Shown here: piece after piece, positions 1 to 5,433 of the stretch
How positions within the stretch are numbered: position 1 is the first letter of the stretch
Layout of the letters: each line of letters begins with the position of its first letter
DNA from: Comamonadaceae bacterium
GTDB lineage: Bacteria; Pseudomonadota; Gammaproteobacteria; Burkholderiales; Burkholderiaceae_C
Reading direction: 5' to 3'
Assembly: GCA_027490485.1 (NCBI GenBank)
Contig: JAIXYA010000085.1
Location: 1-5,433, forward strand
DNA: 5,433 bases
Notes under the pieces: generated by a model
The model's input: the letters and a program-made list of their open reading frames with translations, nothing else
What the model was told of the DNA's origin: nothing
The model's database searches: none
Program-made: the position numbers and the translations under genes

Positions 1-734
1 ACAGTTTTTGCATGTGCCCAGGCGGCACGGTGGTGGCAGCCACCAGCGAAGCAGGACGGGTGGTGACGAATGGCATGAGCCAATACTCACGCAACGAGCG
101 CAATGCCAATGCGGGCATGGTGGTGGGCATTGACCCAAGCGACTACCCCACCGATGCAGCTTCTTTCGAGGCAGCGCTAGGCCAAGAAGTGGGTAGTGCG
201 GTTCGCTTAGACACCTTGGACACCGTCGACGGTTTTCATCCTTTGGCAGGCATGGTGTTGCAAAGACAGTTGGAAGCTGCAGCCTTCATTGCAGGGGGCA
301 GCAACTACCACGCACCTGCACAGTTGGTGGGCGACTTATTGGCTGACGTAGCGTCTACCGCCTTGAGGAGTGTCGAACCCTCGTATAAGCCTGGTGTTCA
401 CATGACCGATTTGCGCCATGTATTGCCCTCTTTCGCCATTGACGCCATGCGTGAAGCCTTGCCTATCTTTGGTCGAAAGATCAAAGGTTTTGACATGGCT
501 GATGCTGTTCTGACAGGTGTTGAGACACGCACCTCGTCGCCTTTGCGCATTGAGCGTGGCAAAGATTTGCAAAGCCCGAATATGCACGGCCTTTTTCCAG
601 GCGGCGAGGGTGCAGGTTATGCCGGTGGCATTTTGTCGGCTGGTGTCGATGGCATCAAACTCGGCGAAGCCGTGGCTATGAAAGTATTGCAAAATCGTTC
701 TTCACATAAAGGAGCTGCGCATGAAAGCACATAA
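1..734 (+). CDS. FAD-dependent dehydrogenase, COG2509-like (3' part; 5' end outside window)
   Basis: This is the C-terminal 243 residues of a flavoprotein whose reading frame is open at the left edge (first full codon at position 3), so the N-terminal dinucleotide-binding fold is not visible. The visible part matches my recollection of the uncharacterised FAD-dependent dehydrogenases of COG2509. It has the signature FCMCPGG at visible residues 2-8, then a VTNGMS stretch, [35 protein letters not shown], and near the end [15 protein letters not shown] followed by [10 protein letters not shown]. The last [10 protein letters not shown] segment is the usual FAD-contacting C-terminal element of this fold. 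The substrate and electron partner of the family are not established. The TAA stop lies 14 bases inside the following cysK gene, so the two are probably co-transcribed and translationally linked. The ATG at position 12 is an internal methionine, not the start. Family assignment is fairly sure; function is not. Confidence 0.85.
   Translation, partial: SFCMCPGGTVVAATSEAGRVVTNGMSQYSRNERNANAGMVVGIDPSDYPTDAASFEAALGQEVGSAVRLDTLDTVDGFHPLAGMVLQRQLEAAAFIAGGSNYHAPAQLVGDLLADVASTALRSVEPSYKPGVHMTDLRHVLPSFAIDAMREALPIFGRKIKGFDMADAVLTGVETRTSSPLRIERGKDLQSPNMHGLFPGGEGAGYAGGILSAGVDGIKLGEAVAMKVLQNRSSHKGAAHEST
708..714 (+). promoter_or_regulatory. Ribosome binding site of cysK
   Basis: AAAGGAG sits six bases upstream of the ATG at 721, close to an ideal Shine-Dalgarno sequence and spacing. 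It lies inside the coding region of the upstream flavoprotein, 18 bases before that gene's stop codon. It fixes the cysK start and indicates that cysK is translated efficiently on its own account, unlike the next gene downstream. Confidence 0.85.
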
Positions 735-1638
735 CATCCTCGAGACCATTGGTCATACCCCACACATACGCATGAACCGCTTATTTGGCGCAGATGCACA
801 AGTGTGGATCAAGTCCGAACGCAGCAATCCTGGTGGCTCAATCAAAGACCGTATCGCGTTGAGCATGGTGGAAGACGCCGAAAAAAGCGGCGTATTAAAG
901 CCCGGCGGCACCATCATCGAGCCCACCTCGGGCAACACGGGTGTGGGCTTGGCCATGGTGGCAGCGGTGAAAGGCTACAAACTGGTGTTGGTCATGCCCG
1001 ACAGCATGTCCATTGAACGCCGCCGTTTGATGTTGGCCTATGGCGCTACTTTCGATTTGACGCCCCGCGAAAAAGGCATGAAGGGCGCCATTGCCCGCGC
1101 CCAAGAGCTGGTGGATGCAACACCTGGCGCTTGGATGCCGCAGCAGTTTGAGAACGCCGCCAACATCGCGGTCCATGTTCGCACCACCGCTTTGGAAATT
1201 TTGGCCGACTTCCCCGAAGGCTTGGATGCCATCATCACGGGTGTAGGCACCGGTGGACACCTCACCGGTTGCGCGCAAGTCTTGAAAGAGAAATGGCCAC
1301 AGCTGCAAGTGTTTGCGGTAGAGCCCAAGGCCTCGCCTGTCATCTCTGGCGGCGCTCCCTCGCCTCACCCGATTCAAGGCATTGGTGCAGGTTTTATCCC
1401 TCAAAACTTGCACACCGATTTGCTCACAGGCGTGATCCAAGTCGATGCTGAAGACGCACGTGAATACGGGCGTCGCGCTGCCCGTGAGGAAGGAATGTTG
1501 GTAGGTATTTCTTCGGGTGCCACTTTGGCGGCCATTGCACAAAAGCTCCCCGAACTTGCCCCTGGTGCCAAAGTATTAGGCTTTAACTACGACACAGGCG
1601 AGCGCTATTTGTCTGTGGAAGGTTACCTTCCCGCGTGA
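721..1638 (+). CDS. cysK: Cysteine synthase, CysK type (O-acetylserine sulfhydrylase)
   Basis: This 305-residue protein is a fold-type II PLP enzyme that makes L-cysteine from O-acetylserine and sulfide in the cytoplasm. The PLP-binding lysine is K42 in NPGGSIKDR (36-44). The substrate loop TSGNTG is at 69-74, the QQFENAAN motif at 141-148, and the phosphate-binding loop GTGGH at 176-180. GISSG at 262-266 and DTGERYLS near the C terminus complete the set. NPGGSIKDR favours CysK over CysM, which typically has a SVKCR-type motif. At 305 residues it is somewhat shorter than the E. coli enzyme (about 323). The loop reads GTGGH rather than the GTGGT of E. coli, which I take as lineage variation. 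The start at 721 is set by a strong AAAGGAG. The gene overlaps the upstream flavoprotein by 14 bases and shares GTGA with the downstream radical SAM gene. A cystathionine beta-synthase-like activity cannot be excluded from sequence alone, but all core cysteine synthase motifs are present. Confidence 0.93.
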   Translation: MKAHNILETIGHTPHIRMNRLFGADAQVWIKSERSNPGGSIKDRIALSMVEDAEKSGVLKPGGTIIEPTSGNTGVGLAMVAAVKGYKLVLVMPDSMSIERRRLMLAYGATFDLTPREKGMKGAIARAQELVDATPGAWMPQQFENAANIAVHVRTTALEILADFPEGLDAIITGVGTGGHLTGCAQVLKEKWPQLQVFAVEPKASPVISGGAPSPHPIQGIGAGFIPQNLHTDLLTGVIQVDAEDAREYGRRAAREEGMLVGISSGATLAAIAQKLPELAPGAKVLGFNYDTGERYLSVEGYLPA

Positions 1639-1650
1639 AAGACTTTCGCG
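1617..1650 (+). promoter_or_regulatory. Twin hairpins covering the SD and GTG start of the radical SAM gene
   Basis: Two adjacent inverted repeats cover the translation start of the downstream gene. The first, at 1617-1631, is GGAAGG-TTA-CCTTCC, a perfect 6-bp stem whose left arm is the only Shine-Dalgarno-like sequence near the start. The second, at 1634-1650, is CGTGAAA-GAC-TTTCGCG, a 7-bp stem with one G-U pair that contains the GTG start codon (1635-1637) and the cysK stop (1636-1638). Both would be melted by a ribosome finishing cysK. I infer that the radical SAM gene is translated mainly by coupling to cysK. The inverted repeats are directly visible; folding in the cell is not shown. 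Confidence 0.5.
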
Positions 1651-3533
1651 TTTTGGCGCTGATTGCGCCCATGACGCAACTCAACACCCCCTACCCGTCA
1701 AGCGCTTACTTGACGGGTTTTTTGCGTTCACAGGGCGTCGATGCAAGGCAAGATGATTTGGCTTTGAAGCTGGTGCTGCGCATGTTCAGTACAGAGGGTT
1801 TGCAGCAGGTTCAAGCCATTGCCACTGCCCAATCGCTGCATGAACGCAGCGCCAGTGTGAACTGCTTTTTAGACCATGCTCAGCGTTATGTGGACTGTAT
1901 AGAGCCAGTGATTGGGTTTTTGCAAGCCCTTGACCCGACCTTGGCACACCGCATTGCAGCACGCGGTTTTGTGCCTGAAGGACCACGCTTCGCAAGCCTT
2001 GACCATACCGACGACGATACCCTGATGTGGGCCTTTGGCGCCTTGGGTGTGCAAGACCGCGCTAGGCACATCGCCACCCTGTTTTTGAATGACTTGGCTG
2101 ATGTGCTGCGCGATGCGGTGGATGACCGATTTGCGTTTGTGCGTTACGGTGAATCACTGGCCTCCAGCCAAGCCAGCTTTGACCCACTGGCCAAGGCTTT
2201 GGCGGCACCGCCAAGCTTCATCGACCAAGTACTGCATGACTTGACCCTTGAAACTTTTGAAGAGCATCAACCGCAGCTGGTGTTGCTCTCAGTGCCTTTT
2301 CCTGGCACGGTCTATGGTGCTTTGCGAATGGCGCAAACCATCAAACAACACCACCCCGATGTAAAAATTGTGTTGGGTGGCGGCTATGTCAACACCGAGC
2401 TGCGCTCTTTGAATGAACCGCGTTTGTTTGACTTTGTCGATTACGTCACCTTGGACGCCGGTGAGCGCCCCCTGCTGGCTTTGCTTGAACACTTACAAGG
2501 CAAACGCTCTGCACAGCGATTGGTTCGCACCTTTACGCGTGAAAACACCGAAGTGAAGTACACCAACTGGGCCGAACCCGATATAGCGTTTGACGATGTA
2601 GGCACACCCACTTGGGATGGCTTGCCTATGCAAAGTTATTTGTCCTTGCTAGATATGCTCAACCCCATGCACCGCTTGTGGAGCGATGGCCGGTGGAACA
2701 AATTAACGGTGGCGCATGGCTGTTATTGGAAGAAATGCAGTTTTTGCGATGTGTCTTTGGACTACATCTCACGCTACGACGCAGCGACTGCGCATACCTT
2801 GGTGGACCGTATTGAGCGTATCGTCGGTGAAACAGGGCAAACGGGTTTTCATTTGGTGGATGAAGCTGCACCTCCCAAAGCTTTGAAGGCCATGGCAGAA
2901 GAACTTTTGCGCAGACGCATCCATATTTCTTGGTGGGGCAATATCCGTTTCGAAAAAACCTTCACACCATTGTTGGCTGAGCTGCTGGCTGAGAGCGGCT
3001 GTATTGCCATGTCGGGTGGCTTGGAAGTGGCCAGTGACCGCTTGCTGGCTTTGATGCAAAAAGGGGTCACGGTAGACCAAGTCGCACGTGTCACCCATGG
3101 CTTTTCCCAATCGGGTATTTTGGTCCATGCTTATTTGATGTACGGCTTTCCTACACAAACCGTGCAGGACACGGTGGATGCTTTGGAATATGTACGGCAA
3201 CTGTTTTTACACGGGTGTATTCAAAGTGGCTTTTTTCACCGCTTTGCTTGTACCGTGCATTCGCCTGTGGGACTGAACCCGCAAGACTATGGCGTCACAT
3301 TGATCCCTTTGCCAGAGGGTTCTTTTGCGCGAAACGACATTGGTTTTGTCGACCCCACAGGCACTGACCACGATATGTTGGGGCAGGGCTTGAAGAAAGC
3401 CATCTACAACTATATGCACGGGCTAGGTTTAGAAGACGATGTGCGTGTGTGGTTCGACTTGCCCAAAGGTCAATGTCCCAAACCTCGGGTGAAAAAAAAC
3501 GCGATCGCCCAAGCCTTGGGCGAATCGCGTTGA
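1635..3533 (+). CDS. B12-binding-domain radical SAM protein, function unknown
   Basis: The protein has 632 residues. The N terminus has a cobalamin-binding-like Rossmann pattern. A first strand and loop ([16 protein letters not shown], about 6-21) is followed by a largely helical insertion (about 50-200), then [10 protein letters not shown] (215-224) and LGGGYVN (247-253). No DxHxxG motif is visible, so any cobalamin would lack a protein histidine ligand of that kind. The radical SAM core follows. Its cluster cysteines are C363, C368 and C371 in [12 protein letters not shown], spaced C-X4-C-X2-C instead of the canonical C-X3-C-X2-C. Other core motifs are VDEAAPP (408-414), [10 protein letters not shown] (432-441), [12 protein letters not shown] (460-471) and YGFPTQT (503-509). 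The C-terminal part has [12 protein letters not shown] and a tail of about 70 residues. The GTG start overlaps the cysK stop and keeps the first strand intact; the next methionine (codon 13) would remove it. The gene ends with tandem TGA TAA. I recognise a conserved family but know no reaction for it; cysK upstream is suggestive only. Confidence 0.9.
   Translation: MKDFRVLALIAPMTQLNTPYPSSAYLTGFLRSQGVDARQDDLALKLVLRMFSTEGLQQVQAIATAQSLHERSASVNCFLDHAQRYVDCIEPVIGFLQALDPTLAHRIAARGFVPEGPRFASLDHTDDDTLMWAFGALGVQDRARHIATLFLNDLADVLRDAVDDRFAFVRYGESLASSQASFDPLAKALAAPPSFIDQVLHDLTLETFEEHQPQLVLLSVPFPGTVYGALRMAQTIKQHHPDVKIVLGGGYVNTELRSLNEPRLFDFVDYVTLDAGERPLLALLEHLQGKRSAQRLVRTFTRENTEVKYTNWAEPDIAFDDVGTPTWDGLPMQSYLSLLDMLNPMHRLWSDGRWNKLTVAHGCYWKKCSFCDVSLDYISRYDAATAHTLVDRIERIVGETGQTGFHLVDEAAPPKALKAMAEELLRRRIHISWWGNIRFEKTFTPLLAELLAESGCIAMSGGLEVASDRLLALMQKGVTVDQVARVTHGFSQSGILVHAYLMYGFPTQTVQDTVDALEYVRQLFLHGCIQSGFFHRFACTVHSPVGLNPQDYGVTLIPLPEGSFARNDIGFVDPTGTDHDMLGQGLKKAIYNYMHGLGLEDDVRVWFDLPKGQCPKPRVKKNAIAQALGESR
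1694..1723 (+). terminator. Intrinsic terminator inside the radical SAM coding region (putative attenuator)
   Basis: CCCGTCAAG (1694-1702) and CTTGACGGG (1709-1717) form a perfect 9-bp stem with the loop CGCTTA, followed directly by TTTTTT (1718-1723). This is a complete rho-independent terminator on the plus strand. It lies 56 bases after the cysK stop and about 60 bases into the radical SAM gene, where it encodes residues 20-30 ([11 protein letters not shown]). The opposite strand has no matching T run, so it acts only in the plus direction. It could end cysK-only transcripts whenever the radical SAM start is not being translated. Chance formation from a conserved peptide is the main alternative. 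Confidence 0.65.
3492..3530 (-). terminator. Intrinsic terminator of htpX
   Basis: Read on the minus strand, arms at 3530-3515 and 3513-3499 pair almost perfectly over about 13-15 bp with a single bulged base, and are followed by T8 (3499-3492). The hairpin begins 14 bases after the htpX TAA. It lies wholly within the last codons of the opposing radical SAM gene (the [13 protein letters not shown] tail). On the plus strand the same hairpin is followed by TGATAAAAAG, with no T run, so it should not work well for the radical SAM transcript. Confidence 0.85.
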
Positions 3534-3544
3534 TAAAAAGTGAC

Positions 3545-4414
3545 TTAGCTGTTCTGCAAAGCAGAGATACGCTCTTCCAAAGGCGGGTGCGAAGAGAACA
3601 TCTTGCCCAAGCCACCGGTGATGCCCATGGCTTGCAAACTGGGAGGCAAGCCTTCTGACTGCATATGCTGCAAGCGAGCCAAGGCGTTGATCATGGGTTG
3701 CTTGCGGCCCATCAATACTGCGGCACCTGCATCTGCGCGGAACTCACGCTGACGGCTGAACCACGCCACCACAACACTGGCTGCAATGCCCAACACAATG
3801 TCTAAAACGATGCTGGTGATGTAGTAGGCCATGCCTGGTCCGGTGTTTTCCTCATCGTTTTTACGCAAAGCGCTGTCCACCGCGTAGCCAATGACACGGC
3901 TGAGAAAGACCACGAAGGTGTTGAGCACACCTTGCACCAAGGTCAGGGTGACCATGTCGCCGTTTTGGATGTGGGCAACCTCATGGGCAAGTACCGCTTC
4001 CACCTCTTCGCGGGTCATGCCTTGCAGCAAACCGGTAGAGACAGCGACCAAGGCAGAGTTACGGAATGCACCGGTAGCAAAGGCGTTGGGTTCGCCTTCA
4101 TAGATGGCCACCTCGGGCATTTCCAAGCCTGCGCGCTGCGACAAGGTTTTTACCGTGTCAAGCAACCAAGCTTCGTCTGCATTTTGGGGCTGATCAATGA
4201 CCTGTGAACCCGTGGTCCATTTGGCCATGGGCTTGCTGATGAGCAAAGAAATGAAAGCACCGCCAAAGCCCATCAACATGGCAAAGCCCAGCAATGCGCT
4301 GAGGTTGAGACCGTTAGCGGTCAGGAATTGGTTGACGCCCAGCAAGCTGGCCACAATGCCCAAGACCAGCATGACTGCCAAGTTGGTAACGATGAGAAGA
4401 ATGACGCGTTTCAT
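3545..4414 (-). CDS. htpX: HtpX, membrane zinc metalloprotease (M48 family)
   Basis: This 289-residue inner-membrane protease belongs to peptidase family M48. In E. coli it helps degrade misfolded membrane proteins alongside FtsH and is part of the heat-shock and envelope-stress responses. The zinc site is HEVAH at 144-148, with the third ligand E224 in [10 protein letters not shown] (221-230). There are two N-terminal hydrophobic segments (about 4-26 and 38-60) and two more after the HExxH (about 155-177 and 196-218), which is the HtpX layout. EPNAFATG (108-115) and the C-terminal [10 protein letters not shown] (274-283) are also family signatures. The length agrees with the usual 285-295. 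The ATG at 4414 gives the normal MKRVILL start and is preceded by AAAGGA four bases upstream (4424-4419). A TTG seven codons earlier extends the frame, but I see no site for it. It lies 66 bases after the DUF3025 gene on the same strand, with a candidate promoter in the gap and a strong terminator behind it. Confidence 0.96.
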   Translation of the reverse strand: MKRVILLIVTNLAVMLVLGIVASLLGVNQFLTANGLNLSALLGFAMLMGFGGAFISLLISKPMAKWTTGSQVIDQPQNADEAWLLDTVKTLSQRAGLEMPEVAIYEGEPNAFATGAFRNSALVAVSTGLLQGMTREEVEAVLAHEVAHIQNGDMVTLTLVQGVLNTFVVFLSRVIGYAVDSALRKNDEENTGPGMAYYITSIVLDIVLGIAASVVVAWFSRQREFRADAGAAVLMGRKQPMINALARLQHMQSEGLPPSLQAMGITGGLGKMFSSHPPLEERISALQNS

Positions 4415-4441
4415 GAAGTCCTTTGAACTGGCCAAGAAGAT

Positions 4442-4452
4442 GACCTGAGGTC
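4442..4452. repeat. 11-base palindrome in the htpX leader
   Basis: GACCTGAGGTC is a perfect palindrome around one central base. It falls just downstream of the candidate -10 element, where a repressor could bind. It may equally be chance in this short gap. No known operator is recognised. Confidence 0.25.
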
Positions 4453-4456
4453 GAAA

Positions 4457-4484
4457 ATGGTAAGGGCAATTTCGTTTTTTTCAA
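4457..4484 (-). promoter_or_regulatory. Candidate promoter of htpX, partly sigma-32-like
   Basis: On the minus strand TTGAAA (4484-4479, overlapping the DUF3025 stop) is followed after 16 bases by TACCAT (4462-4457), extending to TACCATTT. This fits a sigma-70 promoter moderately well: five of six bases at -35 and four of six at -10. It also resembles the heat-shock pattern CTTGAAA then CCCCATnT, with a slightly long spacer. E. coli htpX is known to be heat-shock controlled. The predicted start near 4450 would leave a leader of roughly 36 bases. No expression evidence is available here. Confidence 0.4.
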
Positions 4485-5233
4485 TACCCTTGCTTTTTTT
4501 GTGGACGAAACACCTGCGGGTCTGCATAAAAACCCATGTCTTCGTTGGGTGGCCACCAACCTGGAACCCCTAGTACAGGTAAGGGTAAAAACGGTTTACG
4601 TCGCATTTCAGTTTCATGAATGCGTTGTGACAGCCAAGCGTCCAATGAGGCGTCACCCGCGGCCTGAATATCCACTGGCATAGGCACACACAACACATGC
4701 GCGGTGATGCCTTTATAGGGCTTTAGCAACTTCTCTAATAGGGCATGACCAAACACTGTGAGATGTGCGTCTTTCCATGCTTCTCGGTGCATCACAAACA
4801 ATGCTTGCCAGTCTTGTCTCTTTAAGGCTTGCCACAACACTTCAGGCGCACACAGCAAGGCCGCGTTTTCGTCGAACAAGGTCAGCGCATCTCTCAAGGC
4901 GCCTCTGTGCGCAGTTACCCCTTGTTGCGCAAGGGCTTGGGCTTGTAAGCGGTTAAGTTGTTGCTTGGTTTGCGGAAAGCGCAACCAACACAAGCCATTA
5001 AAAAAATCATGGGCGTTGTTGCGTGTGGGTACGGTGTGCGTTCTGTAGATAAAGGCTTCGTAGGCTTCATCGCTTGGCAACAGGGTTTGGGGTACTGCGA
5101 TGAAGTCTGTTTGCTTGGCTGCCAAGCAGGTGTGCAGGGCGTTAGGTTGCTGTTGCCATGCATGAAGAATCTCGTCAGCAGTCAAACGCCAAGGCTTAAA
5201 CCATGCATATTTATTGAAAACTTCAAGATCCAT
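4481..5233 (-). CDS. DUF3025 domain-containing protein, function unknown
   Basis: This 250-residue cytoplasmic-looking protein has no signal peptide or membrane segment. It carries the conserved blocks I associate with DUF3025: RNNAHDFFN (71-79) followed by LCWLRFPQTKQQLN, LTLFDEN (117-123), GHALLEKL (162-169), ITAHV (176-180), LPVLGVPGWW (218-227) and VFRP (241-244). The biochemical role of the family is not known. I place the start at the ATG at 5233, which shares bases with the pyrC stop (TGATG), giving the expected MDLEVFNKYAWFKPW N terminus. The frame stays open upstream to 5323, but that stretch lies within the pyrC coding region and looks like its shadow. The Shine-Dalgarno signal is weak (GGGGTGG at 5254-5248, far from the start), so translation is probably coupled to pyrC. 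The stop is followed 66 bases later by htpX. Confidence 0.88.
   Translation of the reverse strand: MDLEVFNKYAWFKPWRLTADEILHAWQQQPNALHTCLAAKQTDFIAVPQTLLPSDEAYEAFIYRTHTVPTRNNAHDFFNGLCWLRFPQTKQQLNRLQAQALAQQGVTAHRGALRDALTLFDENAALLCAPEVLWQALKRQDWQALFVMHREAWKDAHLTVFGHALLEKLLKPYKGITAHVLCVPMPVDIQAAGDASLDAWLSQRIHETEMRRKPFLPLPVLGVPGWWPPNEDMGFYADPQVFRPQKKQGY
5112..5128. repeat. 17-base palindrome within the DUF3025 gene
   Basis: TGCTTGGC and GCCAAGCA form 8-base arms around one central T. As RNA this gives a 7-bp stem with a 3-base loop. It encodes the CLAAKQ region of the DUF3025 protein. Neither strand has a following T run, so it is not an intrinsic terminator. A functional role is not evident. Confidence 0.3.
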
Positions 5234-5433
5234 CAAGCTATCAACCGCCACCCCAATGCTTCCCCTGCCCGCAAGGGTTTGAGGCTGGTTTGACCAAAGG
5301 GCAGGCTCTCGGGGAGCGTCCAAGTTTGGCGTTGCAGGCTCACCTTGCCAGTGTTGCGGGGCAAAGCATAAAAATCAGGGCCATGAAAGCTGGCAAAGCC
5401 TTCCAGCTTGTCCAAAGCACCTGCACTGTCGAA
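5233..5433 (-). CDS. pyrC: Dihydroorotase, C-terminal part (5' end outside window)
   Basis: The last 66 residues of a dihydroorotase of the E. coli PyrC type are visible; the frame is open at the right edge of the window. The enzyme interconverts carbamoyl-aspartate and dihydroorotate in pyrimidine biosynthesis. The recognisable block is LDKLEGFASFHGPDFYALP (about 7-25) followed by RNTGKVSL. The equivalent E. coli segment reads FEAFCSVNGPQFYGLP from memory. The end, LRAGEALGWRLIA, corresponds to the usual C terminus (AGETVRWSV in E. coli). The metal-binding and carboxylated-lysine residues lie upstream and cannot be checked. The TGA stop (5235-5233) overlaps the ATG of the DUF3025 gene, indicating an operon. 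Confidence 0.9.
   Translation of the reverse strand, partial: FDSAGALDKLEGFASFHGPDFYALPRNTGKVSLQRQTWTLPESLPFGQTSLKPLRAGEALGWRLIA

Noticed and set aside
336..692. 118-codon open frame antisense to the flavoprotein
   Set aside because: No motif or credible ribosome binding site, and it is fully opposite conserved FAD-binding sequence.
687..709. Possible separate promoter for cysK (TTGCAA with CATAAA)
   Set aside because: Spacing between the two elements is only 11 bases, too short for a sigma-70 promoter, and the genes overlap.
895..1542. 215-codon open frame antisense to cysK
   Set aside because: Composition rich in His, Gln, Cys and Arg without any family motif; it lies entirely opposite a well-supported cysK and is a codon-bias shadow.
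1655..1679. Two mutually exclusive short hairpins (GGCGC/GCGCC and TTGCG/CGCAA) as an antiterminator switch
   Set aside because: Each stem is only 5 bp and neither pairs with an arm of the 1694-1717 terminator, so a true alternative-structure switch is not supported.
2769..3200. 143-codon open frame antisense to the radical SAM gene
   Set aside because: No recognisable motif, and it overlaps conserved radical SAM motifs on the other strand; a shadow frame.
3629..3652. GGCTTGC/GCAAGCC inverted repeat in htpX
   Set aside because: A 7-bp stem with a 10-base loop and no T run on either strand, within conserved coding sequence; not distinguishable from chance.
4415..4435. TTG start extending HtpX by seven residues
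   Set aside because: The ATG at 4414 has an AAAGGA site and yields the usual MKRVILL N terminus; the extension contains that ribosome binding site.
5234..5323. Upstream extension of the DUF3025 protein (30 extra codons)
   Set aside because: Overlaps the pyrC coding end in another frame, while the ATG at 5233 in TGATG gives the family-like N terminus.
1..5433. Mobile element, prophage, CRISPR array, tRNA or defence system
   Set aside because: No transposase, integrase, regularly spaced repeats, tRNA-like fold or defence-protein motif was seen; the genes are ordinary chromosomal ones with uniform composition.

Overview
The window reads as ordinary bacterial chromosome, most likely from a betaproteobacterium of the order Burkholderiales (a Comamonadaceae-like organism is my best guess). 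The basis is moderate GC content, the recognisable protein families and the dense, overlapping gene packing. The genus is inference from protein style and codon use. I saw no insertion sequence, prophage, CRISPR array, tRNA or rRNA. Nearly every base is coding.

The left, plus-strand block (1-3533) is a tightly overlapping three-gene run. It contains the 3' end of a COG2509-type FAD-dependent dehydrogenase (stop at 734), a complete cysteine synthase of the CysK type (721-1638) and a 632-residue cobalamin-binding-domain/radical SAM protein of unknown function (1635-3533). The first two genes overlap by 14 bases. The second and third share a GTGA stop/start. The radical SAM protein carries an unusual C-X4-C-X2-C cluster motif.

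The right, minus-strand block (5433-3545) holds the 3' end of pyrC (dihydroorotase), a DUF3025 gene that starts on the pyrC stop codon (TGATG), and htpX, a membrane zinc protease. A 66-base gap before htpX carries a plausible promoter. The two blocks converge with only 11 bases between their stop codons.

The most interesting signal is RNA-level structure at the cysK/radical SAM junction. The Shine-Dalgarno-like sequence of the radical SAM gene lies in one hairpin and its GTG start codon in a second. About 60 bases into the coding region there is a textbook intrinsic terminator: a 9-bp perfect stem, a 6-base loop and T6. Together these could form a translation-dependent attenuator that decides whether a cysK transcript continues into the radical SAM gene. 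A second strong terminator serves htpX and is written into the last codons of the opposing radical SAM gene. The radical SAM gene has no evident terminator on its own strand.
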